Shown piece after piece: positions 17,377 to 25,936 of a DNA stretch of 64,000 nt. The first letter of the stretch is position 1; each line of letters starts with the position of its first letter. This DNA comes from Streptomyces longwoodensis. Lineage in GTDB: Bacteria; Actinomycetota; Actinomycetes; Streptomycetales; Streptomycetaceae. The position numbers and the translations under genes were made by a program. The stretch covers positions 496,001-560,000 of the forward strand of contig NZ_KQ948550.1 of assembly GCF_001514125.1 (NCBI RefSeq), given 5' to 3'. The notes below the pieces were generated by a model. That model ran no database searches, was not told the DNA's origin, and worked only from the letters and a program-made list of their open reading frames with translations.

Positions 17377-17679
17377 ATGCCCCCCACCGTCCTCGGGATG
17401 AACCGCGCCAGCGGTCGCACCATCACCGAGCAGTTCAACGCCTTCGACGCGCACAACCCGCACGTCTACCGCGCTCTGGAACGCATGGCCGCCCGCCGCT
17501 TGGCCTCCGGCGCCACGCGGGTCAGCCTCAAGGACCTCTTCGAGGACCTACGCCGCCAACTCCCGTACGGAGTCGCCGGGCTGAACAACAACTTCACCGC
17601 CCTCTACGCCCGCCGCCTGATCGACGACCACCAACACTGGGCCAGCGTGTTCGAACTGCGTCGCCGCCGCGCCGCCTGA
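17377..17679 (+). CDS. Conserved small protein of actinobacterial mobile elements
   Basis: 100 residues from ATG 17377: MNRASGRTITEQFNAFDAHN, then PHVYRALERMAARRL, LKDLFEDLRRQLPYG, LNNNFTALYARRLIDDHQHW. I recall close relatives in phages and mobile elements of high-GC bacteria, always about this size, without known function. The LNNN-x-x-A-x-YAR motif is its hallmark. Confidence 0.65.
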   Translation: MPPTVLGMNRASGRTITEQFNAFDAHNPHVYRALERMAARRLASGATRVSLKDLFEDLRRQLPYGVAGLNNNFTALYARRLIDDHQHWASVFELRRRRAA

Positions 17680-17915
17680 CCATCCCCTCCCTTCCATCGC
17701 TTCCGCGCCTTGTTCGGCCGGACGAAGGCCGCCTGTCGGGCCGCCTCGTGAGTGAAGCCCCAGCAGTCTGCGGGCTGCGCGAGCAGCCTCGGCCCGAGGT
17801 CGCACCACGCCGCCGGCCGCGCGTCGGCTGCTCGCTGAGCAGCCGTCCTCTGCCGCTGCAGTCCGCCGCCTCATGCCCACCGCATTGCCGCCCTCCGACC
17901 CCAAGGAGCTTGCTC

Positions 17916-19184
17916 TTGTCCGATCGTCCCGTCGCCTTGATCGTTGCCGCGGCCGACATGGAGGCCGAGGCGTACCGCGGGTACTGCCTTCAGTCCGTGG
18001 CCGCCGCGTATGACGTTGTTTTGATCACCGGCGAAGAGCCGTCGTGGGAGGTGCCGTACCTGCGGGACTACGTGGTCGTGTCCGATCCGACCGACCAGGC
18101 GGAGCTGTCCGCGGCCGGCCGGGCCCTGGCCGAACGCTATGACCTGGCCGGGGTCTTCACCTGGACCGAGTGGTACCTCGTCCCCGTGGCCCGCCTTGCA
18201 CGCCAGCTCGGCCTGCGCACCACCACCCCGGAGGCCATGCAGGCGTGCCGCAACAAGGCCACGTCGCGTGCGCTGTTCGCACGGCACGGCGTGCCGTCGG
18301 CTGCTTCGGTGAGCGTGCGCACCCTGGCCGAGGCCGAGGCGGCCGCCCAGCAGATCGGCTACCCGCTCGTGCTGAAGCCCGCCGCGCACGCGGCCAGTAT
18401 CGGAGTGATCCGCGCCGACACCCCCGAACAGCTGACCGCAGCCTTCGCGTTCACCGACCAGGCGGCCGGGCTCGGCCGGGAGTCCACCAGCGTGCTCGTG
18501 GAGGAGTACCTCGACGGGCCCGAGGTGTCGGTCGAGTGCGTCACCTACCGCGGCGAGACCACCGTGGCCGCGGTCACCCGCAAGACGGTCAGCACTCCGC
18601 CCTTCTTCGAGGAACTGGCCCACTGCGTGGACGCGGCCGACCCGCTGCTTGACGTAGTGACCCCCGTGGCACGGGCCGCGATCCGCGCTCTGGGGATCAC
18701 CGACGGCGTCTGCCATGTCGAGATGCGGCTGGTCGACGGCCGGCCACGGCTCGTCGAGGTCAACGGCCGGATCGCCGGCGACATGATCGGCCACCTCGTC
18801 CGACTCGCCACGGGCATCGACCTGCCGCGCGCCGCCGCCGACATCGCCTGCGGCCGGGCCCCCGACCTCACCCCCGCCCGGTCCTCGTCCGCCGCGATCC
18901 AGCTGCTCTACCCGGACACCTCCGGCACCCTGCTCCACCTCGCTTTCGACAGCGTCAACCCGGACTGGCTGGACCGCGTGCACTTCCAGCACCAGGTCGG
19001 CGACCAGCTGCTTCTCCCGGCCGACGGCGGCAACATGTGGACCGCGCGGATCGGCTACCTGATCACCACCGCGCCCACTGCGGACCTCGCACAGGCCCGC
19101 GCCGAGGAAACGGTCCGCCGCATCCAGGTCCGCGTCGAGCCCCGCCCGGCCCACGAGCCTGTTGCCGGTGGGCGCCCCGCATGA
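17916..19184 (+). CDS. ATP-grasp ligase
   Basis: 422 residues from TTG 17916 with AAGGAG upstream. Features follow the ATP-grasp carboxylate-amine ligase plan: N-terminal Rossmann-like VALIVAAADMEAEAYRGYC; YPLVLKPAAHAASIGVIRA with the ATP-binding Lys and flexible loop; VLVEEYLDGPEVSVECVTY; and the metal-binding VCHVEMRLVDGRPRLVEVNG. It probably joins an amino acid or other carboxylate to an amine with ADP formation, as in dipeptide or natural-product ligases. It overlaps the next gene, an MFS carrier, which suggests that the product is exported. Confidence 0.8.
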   Translation: MSDRPVALIVAAADMEAEAYRGYCLQSVAAAYDVVLITGEEPSWEVPYLRDYVVVSDPTDQAELSAAGRALAERYDLAGVFTWTEWYLVPVARLARQLGLRTTTPEAMQACRNKATSRALFARHGVPSAASVSVRTLAEAEAAAQQIGYPLVLKPAAHAASIGVIRADTPEQLTAAFAFTDQAAGLGRESTSVLVEEYLDGPEVSVECVTYRGETTVAAVTRKTVSTPPFFEELAHCVDAADPLLDVVTPVARAAIRALGITDGVCHVEMRLVDGRPRLVEVNGRIAGDMIGHLVRLATGIDLPRAAADIACGRAPDLTPARSSSAAIQLLYPDTSGTLLHLAFDSVNPDWLDRVHFQHQVGDQLLLPADGGNMWTARIGYLITTAPTADLAQARAEETVRRIQVRVEPRPAHEPVAGGRPA

Positions 19185-20326
19185 GCCGCACCGACGCTTC
19201 CCTCCGGCGCGGCCGTGCCCTGCTGACCGGCTACTTCCTCGGCCTGGGCGTGGTAATGGCTCTCTGGGGCGCCCGGATGCCGGCCGTCCAGAACGCCGCC
19301 CACCTCACCACCGGCAGCCTCTCCCTCGTCCTGCTCGCCGCCGCTGTCGGCATGGTCGCCGGACTGCAGGCCGGCGGCCGGCTCGCCCGGCCTGAACGCC
19401 TTCCCGCGCTCCTGATCGGCGGAGCTGTCGCACTGGCAGCAGCACTCGCCCTGTTGGGGCAATGCCGGACTCTGGCATCGCTGCTCGCAGCGGCGCTGGC
19501 CTTTGGCGCCGCGCACGGTGTCCTGGACGTCGCCGCCAACACCGGGGCGGTCCGCTGTCAGACCGCCTACGGCAAGCCCATCATGTCGTCCCTGCACGCC
19601 GCGTACTCGATCGGTGCGCTGGGCGGCGCCGCCCTGGCCGCCGCCACCGCCGGCACCGCCCACAGCGCTCTGTTCCTGGCGGTCGGCGCCGCGCTGACGG
19701 CGAGCGTGCTCGTGGCCGGGCCGCGCACCCTCGCGCTGAGCGGCGCCGACCCCGAGACCTTCGACCCCCAGGGGACCGATCGGGACCGGGCGCCGGGGAG
19801 GGTATGGCTGCTGGGGGTGCTGGCGGCTGCCAGCCTGATGGGGGAGGGAGCGGCAGCCGACTGGGCCGCCGTGCATGTGCACGCCCTGCACGCCAATATG
19901 GCTGTTGCCGCGAGTGCCTTCGCCCTCTACAGCACCGGCATGGCGATCGGCCGGCTGACCGGCGACCGGCTCACGACCCGCTTCGGTGCCCCTGCCGTGG
20001 TCCGCGTCGGCGCGGTGCTCGCCGCAGCCGGACTGGCCACCGGCGTCCTGGCCGACATCGTGCCTGCGGCGCTGGCCGGCTGGGCCGTGTTCGGGCTCGG
20101 CCTGTCCGGCACCGTCCCCTCCCTGATCACCGCCGCCGGGAGCCACGGGCCGAGGGCCGTCGCTACGGTTTCCGTCACCGGCTACCTCGGCCTGCTCGCC
20201 GGCCCCGCCCTCATCGGCTCCCTCGCCAGCATCACCACCCTGCCCATAGCCCTGCTGCTGCCCGCCCTCCTCGCAGCCGCTCTCGCCACCTTCGCCCGTC
20301 GCGCTCTGGAGAACACTGCCCCTTGA
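19181..20326 (+). CDS. MFS transporter coupled to the ATP-grasp gene
   Basis: 381 residues. Start and stop overlap both neighbours by four bases. Many hydrophobic segments are visible: LLTGYFLGLGVVMALWGARM, SLSLVLLAAAVGMVAGLQAG, LLIGGAVALAAALALLGQ, GVLAAASLMGEGAAADWAAV and VATVSVTGYLGLLAGPALIG. The GYLGLLAGP and ANTGAV-type stretches resemble the sugar/drug exporter branch related to FucP-like or YbjJ-like carriers. Likely exports the ligase product. Confidence 0.8.
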   Translation: MSRTDASLRRGRALLTGYFLGLGVVMALWGARMPAVQNAAHLTTGSLSLVLLAAAVGMVAGLQAGGRLARPERLPALLIGGAVALAAALALLGQCRTLASLLAAALAFGAAHGVLDVAANTGAVRCQTAYGKPIMSSLHAAYSIGALGGAALAAATAGTAHSALFLAVGAALTASVLVAGPRTLALSGADPETFDPQGTDRDRAPGRVWLLGVLAAASLMGEGAAADWAAVHVHALHANMAVAASAFALYSTGMAIGRLTGDRLTTRFGAPAVVRVGAVLAAAGLATGVLADIVPAALAGWAVFGLGLSGTVPSLITAAGSHGPRAVATVSVTGYLGLLAGPALIGSLASITTLPIALLLPALLAAALATFARRALENTAP

Positions 20327-20943
20327 CCCGCCCCACCAGCCTCGATGCCGTCATCCTCGACTACAACGGCGTCATCGGACTTCAGCCCACCCGCGCCCAC
20401 TGGCTTCGACTGGCCCACACCGCCTCCTGGCCCGAAGCCGATCTCGCAGGCTTCCAACGGGCCTTCTGGAACGCCCGCGACCTCTACGACGCCGGCCAGC
20501 TCAGCGACCTGGCGTACTGGGCGCGCGTCCTTGGCGCCCACCCCGGCTCCCGCCTGCTGCGCGAACTCCTTGCCGCGGACACGGCCATGTGGACCGAGAC
20601 CGACGAGAGCGTCCTGGCTGTCCTCCGCCGCGCCCACGCCACCGGACTGCGCATGGTGCTGCTGTCCAACGCACCCGCCCATCTCAGTACCGTGCTCGAC
20701 ACCCACGGGTGGCGACGCTTGATGACCCAGGCGCTGTACTCAGCCCGACTGCAGGTGTGCAAGCCCGACCCGGCCGCCTACCACCACGCCCTGCGAGCAT
20801 CCGGAGTTCGCGATCCACGACGCGTTCTGTTCGTGGACGACCGCGCCGACAACTGCCAGGCCGCCGCCCGCCTGGGCCTGCGGACGCTGCACTACACCGG
20901 CTCCAGCAAGGCCCTCCAAGAAGCACTGGCGCTCGCTGCCTGA
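20323..20943 (+). CDS. HAD-family hydrolase
   Basis: 206 residues from TTG 20323, overlapping the transporter stop. HAD motif I is VILDYNGVIG; the usual second Asp of DxDxT is Asn (D-Y-N), as in the YihX-like branch. Motif II is MVLLSNAP, motif III is around QVCKPDPAAY and motif IV is RVLFVDDRADN. It is likely a small-molecule phosphatase acting with the ATP-grasp enzyme. The substitution at the second Asp could lower phosphatase activity or change the reaction. Confidence 0.75.
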   Translation: MTRPTSLDAVILDYNGVIGLQPTRAHWLRLAHTASWPEADLAGFQRAFWNARDLYDAGQLSDLAYWARVLGAHPGSRLLRELLAADTAMWTETDESVLAVLRRAHATGLRMVLLSNAPAHLSTVLDTHGWRRLMTQALYSARLQVCKPDPAAYHHALRASGVRDPRRVLFVDDRADNCQAAARLGLRTLHYTGSSKALQEALALAA

Positions 20944-20967
20944 CCCGCCTTCATCCTTCAGGAACCT

Positions 20968-21837
20968 GTGACCTCTCACGACGACCTGCGCACGATTGAC
21001 GGAGACGTCTTCGTCTCCCCGCGCCACCTCGCCTCTACCACCGGAATCGGCGACCCAGCTCTCGCCCCGCTCATCGACCTCGGCTGGGACCTCCATCACG
21101 ACGACCTCGGCAACGCCTACGTCAACGCCCCCGACCGCAAGATCCGCCTGGGCTACCTCCCTGAGGGCGAGGACGACGGGCTCTGGCGCATCAACGCCTA
21201 CCGCGATCCGTTCGGGCCACCGACCTGGGGCGTCTGTTTCAACGACCGCGTCCCTACCGAATTCGTCCAGGCGTTCACCACCGCCCTCGTCACGGCGTAC
21301 CAGCAGGGTCCGGACGTCTACCTCGCCCGGCCGGTCTCCGGGACCGACGAGCACGACCCCTTCCTCGCCGTCGTACCCCTGCTGAAACAGGGTTGGGAGA
21401 TCGACCGCCCGCGCTGGGGCGTCTTCGCCATCCAGGCCCCGGACGGACTCGCCGGCCTGGAGTTCACCACCGGCGACATCGACCCGGAAGCCGAACTGAC
21501 CACGCGGGACGCCCGCTGGCAGCTGTGGGCGGGCAACTCCATCGACCGACCTGTCTGGTACGCCACGGCCAGCACCGACACCCCCGTCGCCCTGCTCGCC
21601 GCCGTCACCCAGTGCGTCGCCGACCCGGCTCCACTGCCCCGGTGGCGCGAGGAGACCTTCAGCTACATCAAAGGCATGGCTGAGCTGACCCCGATTCTCC
21701 CGCCCGGACCGCCGGCCCCAACCCCGCTCGACGTGCGGCGGGCTGCCGCCTCCCGGCGCCCTGCAGCGCTGCCCGCAGCCAGCGTTCCGCGCTGGAGCAC
21801 CACCAGCCGACCGGCCCTGCCAGGCCCCCGCCGGTAG
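20968..21837 (+). CDS. DUF317 domain protein
   Basis: 289 residues from GTG 20968. VSPRHLASTTG opens the domain; the repeated pattern LWRINAYRDPFGPPTWGVCF...PTEFVQAFTTAL and WQLWAGNSIDRPVWYATAST...PVALLAAVTQCV is the two-copy arrangement of DUF317, which is common on Streptomyces plasmids and islands. Function unknown. The C-terminal 60 residues are basic and proline-rich. Similar genes at 22407, 39663 and 40438 indicate repeated duplication. Confidence 0.75.
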   Translation: MTSHDDLRTIDGDVFVSPRHLASTTGIGDPALAPLIDLGWDLHHDDLGNAYVNAPDRKIRLGYLPEGEDDGLWRINAYRDPFGPPTWGVCFNDRVPTEFVQAFTTALVTAYQQGPDVYLARPVSGTDEHDPFLAVVPLLKQGWEIDRPRWGVFAIQAPDGLAGLEFTTGDIDPEAELTTRDARWQLWAGNSIDRPVWYATASTDTPVALLAAVTQCVADPAPLPRWREETFSYIKGMAELTPILPPGPPAPTPLDVRRAAASRRPAALPAASVPRWSTTSRPALPGPRR

Positions 21838-21865
21838 AACCAGCCCGTCTAACCGGAGGACCCCC

Positions 21866-22348
21866 TTGTCCCTGCGAGCCCCCGAGTTCTTCGCCGAACT
21901 CCGCCTTCCCTTCCCCAGCGGAACTGCCGTGGGCAACACCTACTACGCCACCCCCATCGCGGACGCACCGCTACGTCTGCAGATCAGCTTCACAGACACG
22001 ATGTACAGGAACACGTACGGCGGTCTGCGTCTGACCGTGATGCACGTGGACCGAGGAAAGATCGACGCCGTAGCACTCAGCTTCGCCGACCACGGCACCT
22101 TCCACCGCCGTAAGGGAGCCCTGCACCACCGCAACATGCCGGACACCTTCAACATCACGCTCGCCAAGCCGGGCCAGCCCCCATGGGAGGGCGCCGACAC
22201 CACGGGACTGCGCGACGCCATCCAGAGATACGCAGCCGTCTGGTTCCCCGGCGCCTGGACCGAGTCCGCGCCGAGCCGCGCCGCAGGCCGGACCGCGCGC
22301 CCGGCTCTCACCCTGCCGGCCGCACGCAGCGGCACCCGCGCACGTTGA
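21866..22348 (+). CDS. Hypothetical protein between DUF317 genes
   Basis: 160 residues from TTG 21866 with GGAGG upstream. Contains LRAPEFFAELRLPFPSG, LRLQISFTDTMYRN, GGLRLTVMHVDRGKIDAVAL and LRDAIQRYAAVWFPGAW, a mainly beta pattern like half of a DUF317-associated domain. No family assigned. Likely co-transcribed with the flanking DUF317 genes. Confidence 0.6.
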   Translation: MSLRAPEFFAELRLPFPSGTAVGNTYYATPIADAPLRLQISFTDTMYRNTYGGLRLTVMHVDRGKIDAVALSFADHGTFHRRKGALHHRNMPDTFNITLAKPGQPPWEGADTTGLRDAIQRYAAVWFPGAWTESAPSRAAGRTARPALTLPAARSGTRAR

Positions 22349-22406
22349 GCTGCGCCACCCCGCCAGCCCCGGCGTTCGCACTCTCCCAGCAGGAGCCCCG
22401 CCCGCG

Positions 22407-23210
22407 ATGACCCACTCCTTCGAGAACCTCGACCCGGCCCAGAGCGTGAAGGTCCTGCCCCGTCACCTCGCCGGCCCCGGGGCGGCTGACCCCCGAACCG
22501 TGTGGGCCTTCCCCTTCGACGAGGGCTGGCCGTTCGCCCAGACCGACGCAGGCACGGCCGCCGCGTTCAGCCCGTGCCTGCGACTACAGACCACCTTCGA
22601 CCCCCAGCCCGAAAAGCCCGGCAGCGGCACGTGGACCATCAACGCCCACCGGGCCCCGTTCACCGAGCCGACCTGGCAGATCACCTTCGACGCCACCACT
22701 CCCGCCGAGCTGCTGCACGATGTCCACACCGAGTTGCTCGACCTCTACCTCGAAGACCGGCACAGCGACCAGGACCGGCTGTTCCAAGACGAGACGGCGC
22801 CGCACGAGGTGTACGCGCCATTGCTCACCCGCGGTTGGAGCCACGCCGTCAAGACCGACGGCACACAGACCTTCCTCACCCCGGAGGGACTCGGCGGTGT
22901 ACGCCACCGCTACGCCACCAGCGGCTCCAGCGGCTCCAGCGGCTCCAGCGGGCCAGCCTGGCGGGCCTGGGGCGGGTACCCCAGCGAGCCGCACTGGAGG
23001 GCACGCTTCTCGTTCGGCACTCCCACCACGCTCGTCGCGGCCTTCACCGCCTCGCTCATCTCCACTGAAGCGCTGCAGCGCACCGTCCAGGATGTCCCTG
23101 CCCAGACCCGCCGCGCCCTCTACGTCGCTACTCCGGCAGCCAAGCAGCCGCAGGGCACCACGCATGTCGCCCCGTCGCCTCCTGCGCCGGTCCCTGGCCG
23201 GACCCGATGA
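22407..23210 (+). CDS. DUF317 domain protein with Gly-Ser-Ser repeats
   Basis: 267 residues. VLPRHLAGPG begins the first half; GTWTINAHRAPFTEPTWQIT...TPAELLHDVHTEL and WRAWGGYPSEPHWRARFSF...PTTLVAAFTASL are the two DUF317 copies. Between them lies a direct repeat of the nonamer GGCTCCAGC (about 22922-22948) coding for three GSS units, which is a likely slippage site and flexible linker. Role unknown, as for the other DUF317 genes. Confidence 0.75.
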   Translation: MTHSFENLDPAQSVKVLPRHLAGPGAADPRTVWAFPFDEGWPFAQTDAGTAAAFSPCLRLQTTFDPQPEKPGSGTWTINAHRAPFTEPTWQITFDATTPAELLHDVHTELLDLYLEDRHSDQDRLFQDETAPHEVYAPLLTRGWSHAVKTDGTQTFLTPEGLGGVRHRYATSGSSGSSGSSGPAWRAWGGYPSEPHWRARFSFGTPTTLVAAFTASLISTEALQRTVQDVPAQTRRALYVATPAAKQPQGTTHVAPSPPAPVPGRTR

Positions 23211-23247
23211 CCTTCCCCGCCCCCTGCCTCAAGGAGTCCTCTTCCTC

Positions 23248-24267
23248 GTGCACGCACGCCTCGTCCGATCCGCTGCTGTCGCCGTCGTGGTGACCGGCCC
23301 CTTCATCTGGTCGCCGACCGCGAGCGCCCAGCCCTCCGAACCGACCCCCTTGGCTTCTGCCGCTCCCGCCGAGACAGCGGCCCCGGACGGGGGCAGCGTC
23401 GAGATCACCAGCAAGGACACGGCCGGGGATGCGCTTCCCGGTGCCGCGTTCCTGCTGCTCAACTCCGCCGGCGCAGAGGCCGGACGTGGGAAGACCGACG
23501 CACAAGGGAAGTTGTCCTTCCCAGACCTTGCGCCGGGTGTCTACCGGCTCAAGCAGACGGCGTCCGACGCGCTCCACGAGGTCGTCGCCGATCAGGACGT
23601 CATTGTCACGCCGGGCGCGACCACCCGGCTGACCGTCACCGATCCGTTCAAGGCCGCCAAGGTCCTCCTGCAGGCCAAGGACGACAAGACCGGCGAGCTT
23701 CTGCCCGGAGCGACCGCGAACATCGGCACCGGCACCTCGACGCTGCTCACCCTGACCACCGGAGCCAGGGGCACGGCCTCCGGAGAGTTGCCCGTGTCGA
23801 GCCGGAAGACGCAGTTCTGGGTCAAGGACATCAAGGCCCCCGCCGGCTACGACCTCTACAAGCCGACCAAGACGTTCACCGCTGGTCCCGGCGCCCCGGT
23901 GACCGTGACCGTCACCAACGCCAAGACCGCCACCGACCCGAAGCCCGACCCCTCGGACAAGCCGACGCACAAGCCCACCGACACCCCGTCCAGTTCGGGC
24001 GAGCCGAGCAGCGGTACCGGTGGGTCCACGCCCTCCGCGCCGGGCAGCGACACACCGGATCTCGACTCCTCCACCGCTGCCGCGACCCCGGTAGGCAACT
24101 CCACACCGAAGGCGCCGACGGGCTCCCTCGCCCACACCGGAGCTGACGGCACCCCGTGGCTGATCGGCGGCGCGGCAGTGCTGATCGCTGCCGGCGGAGG
24201 TGCCCTCATCGTCGCCCGCCGACGGCGCACGGACGGCTCCACCGACAACGGCTCCGCCGAGAAATAA
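23248..24267 (+). CDS. Sortase-anchored surface protein with two SpaA/Cna-B-like domains
   Basis: 339 residues from GTG 23248, with AAGGAG upstream. A signal peptide (AVAVVVTGPFIWSPTASAQP) is followed by two prealbumin-like domains: VEITSKDTAGDALPGAAFLL...LPGVYRLKQT-type sequence and LLQAKDDKTGELLPGATANI...VKDIKAPAGYDLY. A Lys/Pro/Ser/Thr-rich stalk leads to LAHTG, a membrane helix (WLIGGAAVLIAAGGGALIVA) and RRRR: a class E-type (LAXTG) sortase signal. The protein would be fixed to the outer cell wall. On a conjugative element it could aid mating contact; that is inference. No sortase gene is seen in the window. Confidence 0.85.
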   Translation: MHARLVRSAAVAVVVTGPFIWSPTASAQPSEPTPLASAAPAETAAPDGGSVEITSKDTAGDALPGAAFLLLNSAGAEAGRGKTDAQGKLSFPDLAPGVYRLKQTASDALHEVVADQDVIVTPGATTRLTVTDPFKAAKVLLQAKDDKTGELLPGATANIGTGTSTLLTLTTGARGTASGELPVSSRKTQFWVKDIKAPAGYDLYKPTKTFTAGPGAPVTVTVTNAKTATDPKPDPSDKPTHKPTDTPSSSGEPSSGTGGSTPSAPGSDTPDLDSSTAAATPVGNSTPKAPTGSLAHTGADGTPWLIGGAAVLIAAGGGALIVARRRRTDGSTDNGSAEK

Positions 24268-24286
24268 CCCCAACTGCCCCACCGCG

Positions 24287-24325
24287 CATAGCCCCCGCAA
24301 TCCGCCGAGGATTCCGGGGGCTATG
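24287..24325. terminator. Strong hairpin ending the rightward operon
   Basis: CATAGCCCCCG at 24287 pairs with CGGGGGCTATG ending at 24325, with further AATCC/GGATT pairing inside. It lies 20 bases after the surface-protein stop. It also marks the boundary between the element backbone and the accessory island. Confidence 0.8.
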
Positions 24326-24385
24326 TCGTCGGTAGTTGCAGGAACGGACAGGTGAGTCCTTGTGCAGGTTGGCCGTCGGGTCGAT

Positions 24386-24532
24386 CTACCAGCTTCGGAA
24401 AATCACCGCCAGCAGTCGCTCCGCCCGCACCCTGACCTCTGGTTCGGGGTGCGACAGGGCTACGGCGAACAGCACCGTCAGCAAGGCAAGAAACGGACTG
24501 GAGAAGGTCGCGAACAGCGTGGCGTGGTCCAT
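24386..24532 (-). CDS. 48-residue membrane protein
   Basis: ATG 24532 opens MDHATLFATFSSPFLALLTV, then LFAVALSHPEPEVRVRAERL and LAVIFRSW, ending at TAG 24386. One membrane helix is followed by an amphipathic basic end. I recall very similar small Streptomyces proteins. An AT-rich stretch lies upstream (24541-24600 on the plus strand) and could hold its promoter. There is no good ribosome site before the ATG. Confidence 0.5.
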   Translation of the reverse strand: MDHATLFATFSSPFLALLTVLFAVALSHPEPEVRVRAERLLAVIFRSW

Positions 24533-24778
24533 GCGGAGACAGTACAAGATGTGATCTTATGCACTAATTTACCCATTGAAGGGGGGTTAGGTAAGTTATA
24601 CGCGTCAGCATCAAGAGGTGCGCTGGTCAGGTGCGTTGAGGCATCCCGGCTGCCGGTGACGCTTCTTCGTGGCCACTTCTGTTCAACTGTGACGGACGTC
24701 ACTCGAAATTGAAGGGTGGGTCGACCCCTTAACCCGGCGTCCAGGGTGATCGTGCTGGGCATCGTGGCTTTCAGCGCG

Positions 24779-24988
24779 ACCGGCCTCGTCCTGACCCTCC
24801 TCCCACGCATGTCAACCGCAGTAGTCAGGGCTTGGTCATGGTCCTCGATCAGTTCCCGAAGTAGCTGCTTGACCATGTCTGTGGCGAGGACGGTAGAGGG
24901 ATGGAGCAACAGGCGCACCTTGTTCACCGGCGTGATGTAGGCCGCTTCGATGAAATTGATGAGCCTGTTCGCCCAGTGATGTGGTGGG
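24779..24988 (-). pseudogene. Gene fragment of unknown family
   Basis: One minus-strand frame reads LINFIEAAYITPVNKVRLLL, HPSTVLATDMVKQLLREL and IEDHDQALTTAVDM with good codon use, but no start is found upstream and coding quality fades on both sides. It is probably the middle of a broken gene at the edge of the accessory island. Confidence 0.3.
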
Positions 24989-25079
24989 TGGGATTCGAGA
25001 CCGTCACCTGGACCGGTGAGAGCGAGCCGACCTGGTACGTCCCGCGAGTGAGTCCGCGAGTCCCATATCGTGTCCCGGC

Positions 25080-25130
25080 ATGACGGTCTTGATCGTTGGC
25101 GGCAGCGGGTTCCTCGGCAACGAGCTGGGA
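25080..25130 (+). pseudogene. 5' remnant of an SDR/RmlD-like gene
   Basis: ATG 25080 begins MTVLIVGGSGFLGNELG, nearly the same as the start of the intact reductase at 31427-32398 (MTLLIVGGSGFLGTELV). After about 17 codons the match ends. It is a truncated second copy of the N-terminal dinucleotide-binding motif, left by deletion or recombination. Confidence 0.5.
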
Positions 25131-25289
25131 GCGGTGGGGGCCGCTTCCGGAGGAGGGGGTGCTGGGGGTCCGCGACCTGCCGGCCGTCAACGGTCTGGTC
25201 AGCCCGCACGGCGATGTGCTGCGCCACCCCGTCCACACATCGAACCCAGGTCCCCCCGGCGGCCGGCGGCTCGTGGACGGCCGGGGAAG

Positions 25290-25727
25290 TCACGCCAGGT
25301 CGATGCCCAGCTCGGTGTCCGGTCTGCAGAATGTGCACGCAGTAATGGTCGGGTCGGTGAGGGCGGCCCGCACCTCATCAGCCCTGATCGGGTGCGGTGT
25401 TCCCTCGAACATGGTGCAGTCGGCCAGGTGGATGAAGGCGGGCTCCGGGCCGTGTGTGGTGCGCTTCTGCTGCACGATGTACCCGGCCCTCGCGGGCGGA
25501 GGAGTGAACGCCGGCAACGGTCCTGCGCCTTTCACCTTGTGCCCCGGCCGCTGCTGCTGCTGCGGCCGTTCGGCGCGTCCGAGCGCAGCGAGAACAGCCT
25601 CCCGCTGGAGCCGAAGGTAGGTGGCGACCGTTTCGTTGTCAGCGATCTCCTCGTCGAGGTGCGCGAGGATGACCCGGAGCCGACGGGGGTCGGGCGGCAG
25701 CGGCGGGCTAGGAGGAGGTTCGGACAC
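25290..25727 (-). CDS. DUF6233-like protein
   Basis: About 145 residues; start either GTG 25736 or GTG 25727. Helical N-terminus (LRVILAHLDEEIADNETVAT) and a C-terminal part FIHLADCTMFEGTPHPIRAD...CTFCRPDTELGIDL. The C-x-x-C-RPDT ending and the upstream DC motif are typical of DUF6233 proteins of Streptomyces (recalled). Possible zinc site. It overlaps the small gene 25708-25914. Another DUF6233-like gene is at 58300. Confidence 0.6.
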   Translation of the reverse strand: MSEPPPSPPLPPDPRRLRVILAHLDEEIADNETVATYLRLQREAVLAALGRAERPQQQQRPGHKVKGAGPLPAFTPPPARAGYIVQQKRTTHGPEPAFIHLADCTMFEGTPHPIRADEVRAALTDPTITACTFCRPDTELGIDLA

Positions 25728-25914
25728 GGCGCTCACCGTGCAGCGCTGCCCAGGCCGCTGACCGCCGGCCCTGCCAGTAAGGGTGGAACAGTACCTGCGA
25801 CGACAGGCGGATCAGTCGTCTGCGCAGCGCGGTCCGAGGACACGCAGCGAGTTGCCCGTAGGCGGCGTGCCACTCCTCCTGTGCTCGCGCGAGGTCGTCG
25901 GGAATCGATCGCAT
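25708..25914 (-). CDS. Small basic conserved protein
   Basis: 68 residues from ATG 25914 (MRSIPDDLARAQEEWHAAYG), rich in Arg (TALRRRLIRLSSQVLFHPYW). A TTG four codons upstream is a second possible start. This matches a common small Streptomyces protein often next to DUF6233 genes. Function unknown. Confidence 0.5.
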   Translation of the reverse strand: MRSIPDDLARAQEEWHAAYGQLAACPRTALRRRLIRLSSQVLFHPYWQGRRSAAWAALHGERRVRTSS

Positions 25915-25936
25915 GACCGGATTCAATCATGTGTTC

